Shown: positions 17,103-27,244, numbered from the stretch's first letter. The stretch is 64,000 nucleotides of DNA from Rhodohalobacter sulfatireducens (GCF_022012475.1 NZ_JAKLWS010000001.1:186001-250000), one strand, 5' to 3'. Notes: generated by a model from the sequence alone, not told the origin. A program made the numbers and translations.

Positions 17103-18326
17103 CTATACCCACGGACTCTGGTTGCTTGCCGTGGCAATTTTGGCAGCATCAATAGCTATTACAAGTTCCTCATTTGTGGGAATTACGTATACATCTGTTT
17201 TTGAAGAATCCGAGCTTATTTTCTCGATCTCTCCCGGTTTAACGGCACTATTTCGTTTCGGGTCGACTTCAATTCCAAGTGAGCCGAGATTTTCGAGTGA
17301 CTTCTCCCTGATCAATGAGGAGTTTTCCCCGATACCGGCTGTAAAAATAATTGCATCGCAACCATTCAGAGTTGCTAAATAGGTGCCGATATATTTTTTA
17401 ATATTATAGCAAAACACATCAATCGCCTGTTGACAGCGCCTGTCTCCATGCTCCGCTTCAGATATCAGGTCCCGCATATCACTGGCATACCCACTCAACC
17501 CCAACAAACCACTGTGGCGATTCAGCATTGCATGTAAACTATTCAGGGGCAACTCCTCTTTCTCTACAATATAAAACAGGATAGAGGGGTCGAGATCACC
17601 GCTTCGGGTTCCCATCACCAAGCCCGACAATGGCGTAAAACCCATCGAGGTATCCTTGGATTGGCCGCCTTCAATTGCTGCGATAGACGCCCCGTTCCCC
17701 AGGTGACAGGTAATTACTTTCGTCTTTTCTTTTGGCTTATCAATCAGTTTGTAGTACTGCCGGCTCACATAGTAATGGGAGGTTCCGTGAAAACCATAGC
17801 GCCGAATTTTATGGCGGCGGTATAACCGGTTTGGAATTCCGTACATGTAAGCTTTCGGCGGGATCGACTGGTGAAAGGCCGTATCAAAAACGGCTACGTG
17901 TGGAATATCGGGTAACTTTTCTTCAGCAGCCTGAATGCCTTTTAAATTTGCCGGATTGTGAAGAGGTGCAAGATCATACGCCTGCCTTATCGCATCTTTC
18001 ACTTCGCTGTCAATTAATACAGAATCCTTGAACATCTCACCACCGTGGACCACGCGATGCCCAACGGCTTTAATGTCGGAAGGCGAGGATATAATGTTGG
18101 CATCCGGGCTCAACAGGTAGTCCATAATCTCTTTCAATGCCTCACCGTGATTGGAGATCACTTTCGTGTCTTTAATCTGTTTTCCATTCTCCGGATGATG
18201 TTTAACAATAGACGTAACCGCCCCGATTCGCTCAATGATACCGCTGCATCGCTCTCTTCTGCCTTCAACTTCAATTAAATCGTATTTAACGGATGAACTC
18301 CCGCAATTAATGACTAATACAAGCAT
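17103..18326 (-). CDS. ackA: Acetate kinase
   Basis: Interconverts acetyl phosphate + ADP and acetate + ATP, in the cytoplasm. The 407-residue protein has the N-terminal NCGSSSVKYDL signature, GHRVVHGGE, FDTAFHQ (phosphoryl-transfer Asp/His region), YGFHGTSHYYVS and the GLVMGTRSGDLDPS loop, all typical of AckA/ butyrate kinase ASKHA enzymes. Acetate kinase normally sits next to pta, but no pta is present here, so acetyl-phosphate supply must come from elsewhere. The C-terminus ends in ATASNQSPWV. Convergent with secG. Confidence 0.95.
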   Translation of the reverse strand: MLVLVINCGSSSVKYDLIEVEGRRERCSGIIERIGAVTSIVKHHPENGKQIKDTKVISNHGEALKEIMDYLLSPDANIISSPSDIKAVGHRVVHGGEMFKDSVLIDSEVKDAIRQAYDLAPLHNPANLKGIQAAEEKLPDIPHVAVFDTAFHQSIPPKAYMYGIPNRLYRRHKIRRYGFHGTSHYYVSRQYYKLIDKPKEKTKVITCHLGNGASIAAIEGGQSKDTSMGFTPLSGLVMGTRSGDLDPSILFYIVEKEELPLNSLHAMLNRHSGLLGLSGYASDMRDLISEAEHGDRRCQQAIDVFCYNIKKYIGTYLATLNGCDAIIFTAGIGENSSLIREKSLENLGSLGIEVDPKRNSAVKPGEIEKISSDSSKTDVYVIPTNEELVIAIDAAKIATASNQSPWV

Positions 18327-18470
18327 GAATATTTTTAAAGTGTTTGATGATTATTCGTTATTAATAATAATTTTGAGGTATGCCTCTCATAAAAATCTCT
18401 TTTTGAGCGGGAGGAAAACTCTTTTAAAACTACTGAAAGTGCCGATCTTAATCGAACTGTTTTCTGCAAC

Positions 18471-18514
18471 AAAAAATAAGGCACACTCCTAACAAGAAGA
18501 AGTGCGCCTTTTTT
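18471..18514. terminator. Terminator downstream of the baeRF-like gene
   Basis: Imperfect 13-bp stem AAGGCACACTCCT / AGAAGTGCGCCTT with T tracts on both strands (TTTTTT after 18508 on the plus strand, AAAAAA at 18471 read as T on the minus strand). It lies 17 bases beyond the stop of the 18531-19658 gene. Confidence 0.65.
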
Positions 18515-18530
18515 GGGTCAACAATCGCAA

Positions 18531-19658
18531 TTAGAATCTAAATTCAGCTGCTACAGTTGAGTGAATCGGCATCTCCTCTTTTGGAAGAACGTACACTTTA
18601 CTGCCCGTTTTGTAACCGGTAATGGAAAGCCAGTTCAGAAGCTCAACATCTTCGCCATTGGGCTGGTTGCTGTAATGAACAGTGTGGTTCTCTTTGTCGT
18701 ATTTGCCCCACTTCGTTTCACCCTGAGATATAAATATGGTTTGAGATTTCCCCATCACCGTAGATTCAATGATTTCACCCAGGTTGTTGGACACACGATC
18801 GTCTCCATACTCAGAGAATTTTTCGAGAGATCTGTACATCTCAGATAAAAAGTGCGATTTCACAACATTCCAGCCTTTGTCTCGCAGTTCTTTATCAGAA
18901 AGTTCATCCGGATTGTGGGAGACTGTATCTTCAACCAAGCGATTGTAGTGATTTACTTTTTGATAAAGGCCAATATTTTCCGTCAAACCGGTCAATATCA
19001 GCGGATCTTCCAACTCATTCATCACGTTGGTAATCTCTTTTTCAATCTCTCGATAGAAGGCCTCAACAACCACCATTTTATCTTCCTCGCTGGCATTGTG
19101 TCCATGATAAACAGCAGACTGACCTTTAGCACCGGTATGAAATTGCAGCTGTTTTTGAGGGTCAACTTCAAGGTAATCATTTACGGAAGTTACAGTATCA
19201 GGCGGTGTAATATCATGAACAGTATTTCGAGTACAGCGCAGTAATCGCAAATTCTTTCGGCTGGCTGCCAATATGGTAAACGTGCCGTCCATACTGGTCA
19301 TCGGCAGAAGTGGAGTAATCATAAAATGATCATTTACAAATACCTGCTCGTTTACTTCATACGGCAGATGATAGAAATCAAATGAATCCTCAGTCATATA
19401 AACGGCAAGTCCTTTTTTCAGGTGAGACCAAAACATCGGCTTGTCTAAAAGCTCTTTGGCCGGTTTCAGTATCTCCTCAATATTGACTCCATTTGAATTG
19501 CGTTTTTTCAAAGAATTTTCGGCTTCAGATAGCAGATTTTTAAATCGAATTGGGTCCTGTTTTGATTCCTCCCCTTTTTCGTGAGTTGGAAGAGTAATTG
19601 TTACGTAATGTTTAGCTTCTTTGTCGATCAGCTCGTGTATTGTTTTTTCACTTACCAT
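18531..19658 (-). CDS. baeRF-type (bacterial archaeo-eukaryotic release-factor-like) protein
   Basis: About 375 residues, soluble, no signal. The build resembles the bacterial families related to the archaeo-eukaryotic release factor eRF1: an N-terminal domain with the YVTITLPTHEKGEESKQDPIRFKNLLSEAE pattern, a middle domain with RNLRLLRCTRNTVHDITPPD, then a loop FHTGAKGQSAVYHGHNASEEDK and a C-terminal domain EREIEKEITNVMNELEDPLILTGLTE leading to VLPKEEMPIHSTVAAEFRF. The GGQ tripeptide of true release factors is not seen; GAKGQ sits where such a loop would be expected. The ATG at 19658 was chosen over a GTG at 19670. A role in ribosome rescue or stress has been proposed for the families; function here is not established. 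Confidence 0.6.
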   Translation of the reverse strand: MVSEKTIHELIDKEAKHYVTITLPTHEKGEESKQDPIRFKNLLSEAENSLKKRNSNGVNIEEILKPAKELLDKPMFWSHLKKGLAVYMTEDSFDFYHLPYEVNEQVFVNDHFMITPLLPMTSMDGTFTILAASRKNLRLLRCTRNTVHDITPPDTVTSVNDYLEVDPQKQLQFHTGAKGQSAVYHGHNASEEDKMVVVEAFYREIEKEITNVMNELEDPLILTGLTENIGLYQKVNHYNRLVEDTVSHNPDELSDKELRDKGWNVVKSHFLSEMYRSLEKFSEYGDDRVSNNLGEIIESTVMGKSQTIFISQGETKWGKYDKENHTVHYSNQPNGEDVELLNWLSITGYKTGSKVYVLPKEEMPIHSTVAAEFRF

Positions 19659-19850
19659 CCTTGCTACCACTTTCTTAATATTTCAGTGTGTATACATCAA
19701 AATAAAAAATTTCTAACTCTTAATGTTCCAAATAAAATCAGATATCTTAAACTTTTTCAGCATCATAAAAGTCTCTTTCATATTTACTGAGTCTGATAAA
19801 ATTTTCTTACCCTAAAGGTGCCATAACAAACAAGCATAATTAATCAGAAG

Positions 19851-21107
19851 ATGAGCAAGTCTACCCTACAGGGAATTAAAAACAGCCTGGGCCCGGGCCT
19901 GATTATGGCCGCCGCCGCCATTGGAGTTTCACACCTTGTACAATCTACAAGAGCCGGCGCCGAGTATGGTTTTGCGTTGGTTTGGGCCGTAATATTGGCC
20001 AATATTTTTAAATATCCATTTCTGGAATTTGGTCCGCGGTATGCACTGGCCACCGGTAAAAATATGATTCGTGGATATGCTAAAATGAGTCCGGTTGCAC
20101 TCTGGATTTTCATCATTTTTACGATCTCAACGATGTTTGCCGTTCATGCTGCTGTAACGATCGTAACAGCCAGTTTGGCAACCAGCCTCACCGGAATTGA
20201 ACTCTCCGTAACCACCTGGTGCGGCCTGATCTTGGTTCTCTGTGTACTCTACCTGGTCCGTAATACGTATACACTCCTGGACAAAGCGATTAAAGTTCTG
20301 ATGGTCATACTCGCAATATCAACTATTGTGGCGATGTTCCTGGCTTTCACAAATATCGGGTTTACACCTCAACCTGAAGCGATTGCGCCTGAGATATGGA
20401 CCGTTTCCGGAGTAGCTTTTTTGATTGCCCTGATGGGCTGGATGCCAATTCCCATAGATGCGGCGGCATGGCAATCGATATGGACTATAGAGAGGATGAA
20501 TGAAACACAATACAAACCGCAACTGGGCGAAGTTCAGTTTGATTTTAACCTTGGCTACATCGGCACGTCCATCATAGCACTCTGTTTTTTAACACTCGGT
20601 GCAATGGTGATGTACGGATCGGGCCAGGAATACGCAGCCAGTGCCGCCGGTTTCTCCAAACAGCTGATTGAACTCTATACCGCGGCCATGGGCGATTGGG
20701 CATTTATCCTGATTGCCGCCTGTGCATTTATCACGATGTTCAGCACAACTCTTACGGTTACAGACACCTACCCTCGCGTGGTGAATGAATTTGTTTCGAT
20801 ACTGAAGAGTGATGATGAGAATGTTGAAGAAAAACGATATGCTTATCTTCTTGTTGGAGTCAGCGCCGGCTCACTTCTTTTGTTGATTCTTCTGGGCGAC
20901 CGTTTTCGTTTTTTGATTGATCTCGCAACAACGATGTCTTTTCTAACAGCACCCGTCCTGGCATTTATGAACCACAAGCTCATCCACCAGCCTGAAGTAG
21001 ATGAGCAGTATCGTCCAAAATCCTGGCTGTACTGGCTGAGTGTTAGCGGTATTATTTTTCTTACACTTTTTGCCTTAATTTACCTGTATTGGATGCTTTT
21101 TTATTAA
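19851..21107 (+). CDS. Nramp-family metal transporter with altered TM1/TM6 motifs
   Basis: A 418-residue, 11-12 helix transporter of the Nramp fold. The start GPGLIMAAAAIG and the segment RAGAEYGFALVWAVILANIFKYPFLEFGPRYALATGKN fit Nramp TM1-TM2 closely. Canonical members have DPGN in TM1 and MPH in TM6 for binding Mn2+/Fe2+; here these positions read GVSH and MPI. That loses the Asp and Asn ligands, a change seen in Nramp-related clades thought to carry other substrates. So the transported ion is uncertain (Mg2+ or something else are possible). It stands alone with its own promoter region. Confidence 0.75.
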   Translation: MSKSTLQGIKNSLGPGLIMAAAAIGVSHLVQSTRAGAEYGFALVWAVILANIFKYPFLEFGPRYALATGKNMIRGYAKMSPVALWIFIIFTISTMFAVHAAVTIVTASLATSLTGIELSVTTWCGLILVLCVLYLVRNTYTLLDKAIKVLMVILAISTIVAMFLAFTNIGFTPQPEAIAPEIWTVSGVAFLIALMGWMPIPIDAAAWQSIWTIERMNETQYKPQLGEVQFDFNLGYIGTSIIALCFLTLGAMVMYGSGQEYAASAAGFSKQLIELYTAAMGDWAFILIAACAFITMFSTTLTVTDTYPRVVNEFVSILKSDDENVEEKRYAYLLVGVSAGSLLLLILLGDRFRFLIDLATTMSFLTAPVLAFMNHKLIHQPEVDEQYRPKSWLYWLSVSGIIFLTLFALIYLYWMLFY

Positions 21108-21224
21108 TCTATTGTAGATACGATATAAAATTAATATAAAAGCGTTTAAAAAGTCCCCTTCTTTTGAAGGAGGGGAACGTACTATTCAAGATTCGTATGT
21201 CGAACTGACATTAACATACACTCA

Positions 21225-24128
21225 ATGATCAGGTATCTCTTTTTTTGTGCGATCAGTATTCTATTTGCTCTGCCGGCACATGCTCAAATCTATAACACTC
21301 AATACCGGGTTCCCGGGCAAGAGTGGATGGAACTCAATACCGATCATTTCAGACTGATCTATCCCCAACAATATGAGCAAGAAGCCTACCGTTCGCTCGC
21401 CATTTTAGAGAGTGAATATGCTGATATAAAGGATCTGGTCGGCGGCGAGATGGATCGGTTCCCGTTTATCCTCAACCCGGAAAATGACAATTCTAACGGC
21501 TTTGTATCTCCAATAAATTTTCGGTCTGAAGTTGAATTATCGCCTATCATCAGTAAATCGATGAACCCAAAATCGGGCGACTGGCTTGAAATTGTGCTTC
21601 CTCATGAACTGGTTCACGCCATGCATTTCAACTATAATCCTGAATCTTTCACACGTGTACTCTCTGTTTTCTCACCAGACATCAGGCGGGGCACTCACAC
21701 TGCAGCCCCCAATGGATTCCTGGAGGGCATAGCCGTAGAGTATGAAAGTCACAACCAAATTCCACAGTCCGGTCGCGGTAACTATCCCTATTTTCGCAAT
21801 AAATTCAGATCTGTATTAAATACCGACGATGAGTGGTCGATGGGGCAGTTGATTCACAGTACCACCTATACGCCGCCATTTGACCGTCACTACATCGGCG
21901 GCTACGAATTTGTAAACTGGCTGCTGGATTCCTACGGAGAAGATTCAATGAAGAATGCGATAGAGTATCACTACAAATATCCGTTTTTGGGGTTTGGAAT
22001 GGCTCTTAAACATGAAACAGATTCTTGGCCCGGTGAGCTTTATGATCAATTCAGCAAAGAGAAAAAACAGAACGAAACCGACCGCCTCAAAGAGATCGGC
22101 AACGGTACAGATTCACTTTCAAAAGAGATTCCATTTTCAGCGACATGTAAGCGACTTCAGCGTCCGAAATGGCTGGATGAGGATACGCTCATTTTTTTCG
22201 GGCGTGGATGCAACCGAACCACCGGCTTTTATACCTATGATTTGATCGGCAATTCTTTGGACCTGTTGAAGGAGGTATCCATTACCGATGATTTTTTCTA
22301 TTCCCTTTCAGAAGATAAAAGCAGTTTGATCTATTCTCGCTATCACAGCCATCTTCTCTACGATAATCTCTTCCAGGGAGATCTTCATCAGCTTGATTTT
22401 AATACTGGTCGCTCAGTGCGGATCACAAGAAGCGCGCGTCTCTTTTCTCCCGCATTATTTGATGATGACATTCTTGCTGTTCAAACATCAGCTAACGAAA
22501 TGAACCTTGTACGAATCAATCCAAATGATGGAGAGATTTTACAGGAATATTCCAAACCGGAGCACTCCACTGTTGTTCAGGCAGCTCCCAATCCGTATCA
22601 ACCGGGAACTGCGGCAATTATCGGTCGAATAAACAGCACCCAGGCTATTTGGTTTGAAGATCTTGATCTGGTATCTATCCTCGATTCCGACCCCGAAATT
22701 GTCTTTGAAAACGGCTCTATTTTTGACCTCGCATGGCATCCAAAAGAGGAGAAACTGCTGTTTGTGAGTGATCACACCGGAACCATGAACCTTTATGAAT
22801 ATGACGTTCCAGGAGAGATCGTGAATCAGATTACCGACAGCCAATTCAATGCATTTGAAGCTTCCTACTCTCCCGGTGGTGAGCAAGTTGCCTATATCAT
22901 GCAGGATGAACATGAACAAACCCTGCAACTTCTCAATCTTTCTGATGCTGTTTGGCAGCAAGTTCCTGCGGATCTGTGGAAAATGGATAAAGAGATCACA
23001 GAAAGTTTTTCTCGTCCATTAATGAATCGTGAGGAAAACCCGGACAGGTCTTCCTGGAAGGCTGAAAGATATTCTACAGGTTGGGGATGGCTCAAACCCA
23101 GGCTCTGGCTCCCGACCTACGAAGATCAAGATGGATATCATCGACCGGGGCTGACCTTTGAAAGCGGGGATGTCATGAGCTCACAAGCTTATTCCCTGGA
23201 TGCGAGTTACATGGCAGAACGACTTTGGTACGATGCATCCTACATCTATAAAGGATTTTATCCCGGATTTGAAGTCAGCCTTTTCAATGAGCCCTTTATC
23301 GCCTCATTTAAGACAGATAATGAAGATGATGATTCAACCCAGGAATTATTGCAGGATTCTCGTGGAGCTTCATTTAGCGTTCCCATTCCATTAACGATTG
23401 AATCGAATACGCGCTTTACATCCCTCTATTTTGAGCCGAGTTATTCCGTATCACAGGTTCGTTTTCTGGATCCTGACCGGTCTTCGCGCCCTGTTTCTGA
23501 ATTTGCAACACGGCATACGATTGGCCTTCAAACCATTTTCAACTGGAACATCCGTCAATTTATACGAGATGTGCAACCCAATGCCGGGTGGGCTTTCTTT
23601 GCCGAGTGGCGGCAAGCCCTGAATAAAGACGAAATTATGATTGAAACGGATCAGCTTTCTGTGGATGGAACGCTTTCCAGAAGATATGGAGTGAACGCCG
23701 GAGTGATTACATTCCTCTCGCCCTTGAAACGTTGGAATCAATCACTGCGAATTTCCGCGGAGGTGTATTCCCAAACTGAAGTACCCGTATTCGGCATTTC
23801 ATCGGATTTTGCAGACCATTTCTCTGAGTTTCCATTTCCAGGTGCCAACAATATCGGGTTCTTGAATACCCGCTATACCATACCCCTTGTATATCCTGAT
23901 GAGGGTGGACTGCTCCTGCCGCTCTACCTGTCCAACATTTACCTGGTACTATTTTCTCAAACAGCTACGAATTTAGATTATACTATTCGCACATCGAACA
24001 CCCGGACACTTTACGGCGCCGGTATTCGATCTCGATTTCGGTTGAGCAACCTGAGCTTCGATATTGGAATTTCCATCGGCTGGGAACCAACCCGGGATAA
24101 CCTGTCGTATCATTTTGGGTATTTCTAA
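21225..24128 (+). CDS. Exported gluzincin-like metallopeptidase / beta-propeller / outer-membrane barrel protein
   Basis: A 967-residue surface protein. A signal peptide ends near AHAQ (residue 20). A peptidase MA-like domain follows with HELVH (about residue 130) and a downstream EGIAVEYES that can supply the third zinc ligand. Next is a WD40/TolB-like beta-propeller region (about 300-640) with repeated motifs such as LAWHPKEEKLLFVSDHTGTMNLYEYDV and SYSPGGEQVAYIM. The last third (about 640-967) has alternating strands with aromatic girdles and ends in YHFGYF, a Phe-terminated C-terminus expected of BAM-inserted barrels. Similar three-part proteins are common in Bacteroidota. A protein-processing role at the cell surface is inferred. 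Confidence 0.75.
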   Translation: MIRYLFFCAISILFALPAHAQIYNTQYRVPGQEWMELNTDHFRLIYPQQYEQEAYRSLAILESEYADIKDLVGGEMDRFPFILNPENDNSNGFVSPINFRSEVELSPIISKSMNPKSGDWLEIVLPHELVHAMHFNYNPESFTRVLSVFSPDIRRGTHTAAPNGFLEGIAVEYESHNQIPQSGRGNYPYFRNKFRSVLNTDDEWSMGQLIHSTTYTPPFDRHYIGGYEFVNWLLDSYGEDSMKNAIEYHYKYPFLGFGMALKHETDSWPGELYDQFSKEKKQNETDRLKEIGNGTDSLSKEIPFSATCKRLQRPKWLDEDTLIFFGRGCNRTTGFYTYDLIGNSLDLLKEVSITDDFFYSLSEDKSSLIYSRYHSHLLYDNLFQGDLHQLDFNTGRSVRITRSARLFSPALFDDDILAVQTSANEMNLVRINPNDGEILQEYSKPEHSTVVQAAPNPYQPGTAAIIGRINSTQAIWFEDLDLVSILDSDPEIVFENGSIFDLAWHPKEEKLLFVSDHTGTMNLYEYDVPGEIVNQITDSQFNAFEASYSPGGEQVAYIMQDEHEQTLQLLNLSDAVWQQVPADLWKMDKEITESFSRPLMNREENPDRSSWKAERYSTGWGWLKPRLWLPTYEDQDGYHRPGLTFESGDVMSSQAYSLDASYMAERLWYDASYIYKGFYPGFEVSLFNEPFIASFKTDNEDDDSTQELLQDSRGASFSVPIPLTIESNTRFTSLYFEPSYSVSQVRFLDPDRSSRPVSEFATRHTIGLQTIFNWNIRQFIRDVQPNAGWAFFAEWRQALNKDEIMIETDQLSVDGTLSRRYGVNAGVITFLSPLKRWNQSLRISAEVYSQTEVPVFGISSDFADHFSEFPFPGANNIGFLNTRYTIPLVYPDEGGLLLPLYLSNIYLVLFSQTATNLDYTIRTSNTRTLYGAGIRSRFRLSNLSFDIGISIGWEPTRDNLSYHFGYF

Positions 24129-24266
24129 GTTAACGTCATTTTGAGGCTTCCTCGGTCACAAATTCCCTCGCAATGACCTCTGAATTGATACCGTATGATA
24201 CAGCAAATTAACCCGGATTATTCACGAATGGGTATATTTATGATTCTAAGTTGTAAATAATCAGGG

Positions 24267-25193
24267 TTAAGAATCATTTTCAGGATATAATTTCTCGTAA
24301 ATCTCAGAAGTCGCCTCTCTCACTCGCTTAATCTCCTCATCCGTGAGCCGGTCTTTCCATGTATCAATTGTTTTTCGGGAATCCCTGGGTTGTAAGTCAT
24401 TCGATTTAGCTTCTGCCGGATTTTTCTTTGATGTAAAATCTATAATGTACTGTTCAATTTCCCTGTTGAATTCCAATTCCAAATAGTTAAACATCAGCCG
24501 AAAATTTTCAGTGGGATTTCGCGCCAGCTCCTCATGCTTCATGAACAGCCACTCCGGGTATTTTTCACGGTATTCCAGAATCACATAGTTTAGCACATTC
24601 CACAACAGGCTAATTCTGTCTATAAAATCACTACCTCGATCCGTTCTCTCCATGTCCTCTTTAAACGGTTTCAACCACGTGTTCATCAACTCTTTCTGAT
24701 CCAGGAAATTTTTGAAATCAAAATCCCAGCCCTGTTTTTTTAAGCTCCCCGCGAATGCAAGGGGGTTTCGAATCATGCAGATCACTTTTAAATCGTACCG
24801 CTCATATAGCCATCCCGCCGAAAGAAGTGCAATAGGATCTTTCAATAAATAACGTGGCCGGTCTTCGCTCAAAAGCAAATATTTGAGGTAGATGAGGGGC
24901 GTTTTTAAACTATATCCGCTCTCCCGGCAAATTTTTGCAGGATACTGGAATGCCGAGTTTGGAATATATCGGTCGAACTCATTTTGTATCTCAGTTAATT
25001 TGCGTGATGTTGGAACATGTTCAAACCAATGATTGAATTTATACTCGAAATTGTAGCGGGTGGTATCAAGGTTAAACGGTTCATACACAAGTTCCACGTT
25101 GTCTGCCTGTGAGAGAGTCTGCCCAACCAGTGTAGTACCGGAACGGTGAGTCCCCGTAACGAGAATATGTTTTCGGTGTTCTAGTACTTTCAA
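24267..25193 (-). CDS. Sulfotransferase family protein
   Basis: A 308-residue cytoplasmic enzyme that would use PAPS to sulfate an acceptor, probably a surface polysaccharide or lipid. The 5'-phosphosulfate-binding loop GTHRSGTTLVGQTLS (about residues 14-28) is complete; the second loop, KDPIALLSAGWLYERYDLKVICMIRNPLAFAGSL, carries the RxP/ConS motif (IRNPLAFAGSL) that binds the 3' phosphate. The C-terminal part has KKNPAEAKSNDLQPRDSRKTIDTWKDRLT, a common ending of the family. No PAPS synthesis genes lie nearby. The acceptor cannot be told. Confidence 0.85.
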   Translation of the reverse strand: MKVLEHRKHILVTGTHRSGTTLVGQTLSQADNVELVYEPFNLDTTRYNFEYKFNHWFEHVPTSRKLTEIQNEFDRYIPNSAFQYPAKICRESGYSLKTPLIYLKYLLLSEDRPRYLLKDPIALLSAGWLYERYDLKVICMIRNPLAFAGSLKKQGWDFDFKNFLDQKELMNTWLKPFKEDMERTDRGSDFIDRISLLWNVLNYVILEYREKYPEWLFMKHEELARNPTENFRLMFNYLELEFNREIEQYIIDFTSKKNPAEAKSNDLQPRDSRKTIDTWKDRLTDEEIKRVREATSEIYEKLYPENDS

Positions 25194-25528
25194 ACTGATT
25201 TTATATAGACGTTTGATTGATATATAATATTAAGTCTTATGTACAATTACAGGCCAGGATACCTTTTTCAAATAGCTGCCAAGTTTGAATAATTGAGAAT
25301 TTAAAAATAGCATAAAAAAGTTAAGTGCAGAAAAGATCCGAACCTAAGCCTTTCATCGAAAAATAACCGGTTACAATTTGTCTTTCTCTTATTTATAATG
25401 CTATTTGTATAAAAGAAGAGATTGATAGTACAGTACCTGCAATACTACGCTATGCGGGTAAAATGCTTTGGTATGGTTGGGGTGATGCTCTCATACCTAT
25501 TAAATGATAATAAAACAGGAACATAATC
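25194..25528. other. Intergenic region between divergent sulfotransferase and recJ
   Basis: About 335 AT-rich bases that must hold both promoters. I see no repeat, hairpin or RNA gene. Confidence 0.45.
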
Positions 25529-27241
25529 ATGTCTTACCGATGGGTCTATTCCGAACCCCAAGGGGGGGAGTCTGTCAGCGATATTCAAGACGAATTGAAC
25601 ATTCCACCGGAAATTGCCCATTTATTGAGCATTCGGGGAATCGACACGTTCGAAAAAGCCAAATTGTTTTTCAGGCCTGAAAATGTAAAGCTGCACGATC
25701 CGTTTTTAATGAAAGATATGGAGGCCGGAGCATGCCGCCTGTCAAAAGCGATCCGTAACCATGAAACCGTTGTAATTTATGGGGATTATGATGTTGACGG
25801 CACTACTGCTGTTAGCCTCCTGTACACATTTCTAAAAAGTTTTGGGTTGGACGTGTACTATTATATTCCCCACCGTTTTAAAGAGGGATATGGGATCAAT
25901 CCGGATGGTATTCGTTTTTCTCTCGAAAAAAATGCCGATTTGATTGTATCGGTCGATTGCGGTATTACAGCAATCGAAGAAGCTAAATATGCACGCGAAA
26001 AAGGGATCGATCTCATCATCTGCGATCATCACACCGTAGGAGATGAACTGCCCGATGCCGTTGCCGTACTGGATCCCAAACGATTAGACTGCAACTACCC
26101 ATTTGATGGACTTTCCGGTGCGGGAGTAGGATATAAACTGGTTCAGGGAACCGTAGAAAAACTGGGTTTACCCAAAAAGCTGCCGAATAAATTCCTGGAC
26201 CTTGTCGCGATCTCAATCGCATCAGATATAGTTCCTATCATCGACGAAAACAGGATATTGATGAGAAAGGGACTCAAACTCATCAACACGCAACCACGGA
26301 TCGGTATCAAAGCGCTGCTCGACAGGATTAAAATACCCGCCGGCTCAGTATCCACTTCAAGTATTGTTTTTTCAATTGGACCTCGGATAAACGCTGCTGG
26401 AAGAATGGGCGACGCTACTACAGCCGTAGAACTGATGATTGCTGAAGATGAAATCTCTGCCCGGAGATTTGCCGGCCAGTTAGAGTCGATAAATAATACC
26501 CGAAAAGATACCGACTCCAAAACGATGGACCAGGCGATGGAGATGCTCGAAAACAAGTTCAATCTCGAAAATCTATCCGCCATGGTGTTACATAAAGATG
26601 AATGGCATCTTGGTGTGATTGGTATTGTGGCCTCGCGTCTTGTAGATGCCCATTATCGGCCCGCAATCATGCTCAGTACGGTTGAAGGCAAAATCAAAGG
26701 TTCGGCACGGTCTATTAAAGGGTTTAATATTTATGATGCGCTGAAAGAGTGCGAGGATCTGTTAGAACAGTTTGGCGGGCATGAATTTGCCGCCGGGCTG
26801 ACGATGGAGGTGGAGAACCTGGAGGAGTTCAGGCGTCGCATGAATCGAATTGCAGGAACAAATCTTTCTGATAAAGATTTTACCCCAGAGCTTGAGATCG
26901 CCTGCGACCTGGATCTTAAAAAAGTAAATATGAAATTCTGGAAACTGCTCACACAGTTTGAACCCTTTGGGCCCGGGAATATGCGACCCATTTTTGTAAG
27001 TAAAGATGTTTGCATTGAAGGTGTACCAACCATCGTTGGAAATGGTCATTTAAAAATGAAAGTACGTCAGGGAGACTCCGCAGTTTTTGATTGTATTGGT
27101 TTCAACATGCATGCATTTGAACCCAAATTGCGAAATTGCGACCAAGATAAGATTGACATCGCCTATGTTTTAGAGGAGAATCGGTGGAACGGCCGCCGAA
27201 CCATCCAGATGAGGTTGAAGGATATTCATATTGGAGATTAG
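25529..27241 (+). CDS. recJ: Single-stranded-DNA-specific exonuclease RecJ
   Basis: A 570-residue 5'-3' ssDNA exonuclease of the DHH superfamily used in recombination, mismatch and base-excision repair. Motif I DYDVDGTTA (about residue 88), motif II VDCGIT, motif III DHHTVGDELPDAVAVLDPK, and GAGVGYKLVQ are all present, followed by the DHHA1 domain with FGGHEFAAGL and an OB-like C-terminus. The length is typical. The ATG at 25529 follows AGGAACATAATC, which carries an acceptable AGGA. Downstream is a repeat cluster and tRNA-Phe. Confidence 0.95.
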   Translation: MSYRWVYSEPQGGESVSDIQDELNIPPEIAHLLSIRGIDTFEKAKLFFRPENVKLHDPFLMKDMEAGACRLSKAIRNHETVVIYGDYDVDGTTAVSLLYTFLKSFGLDVYYYIPHRFKEGYGINPDGIRFSLEKNADLIVSVDCGITAIEEAKYAREKGIDLIICDHHTVGDELPDAVAVLDPKRLDCNYPFDGLSGAGVGYKLVQGTVEKLGLPKKLPNKFLDLVAISIASDIVPIIDENRILMRKGLKLINTQPRIGIKALLDRIKIPAGSVSTSSIVFSIGPRINAAGRMGDATTAVELMIAEDEISARRFAGQLESINNTRKDTDSKTMDQAMEMLENKFNLENLSAMVLHKDEWHLGVIGIVASRLVDAHYRPAIMLSTVEGKIKGSARSIKGFNIYDALKECEDLLEQFGGHEFAAGLTMEVENLEEFRRRMNRIAGTNLSDKDFTPELEIACDLDLKKVNMKFWKLLTQFEPFGPGNMRPIFVSKDVCIEGVPTIVGNGHLKMKVRQGDSAVFDCIGFNMHAFEPKLRNCDQDKIDIAYVLEENRWNGRRTIQMRLKDIHIGD

Positions 27242-27244
27242 TAC

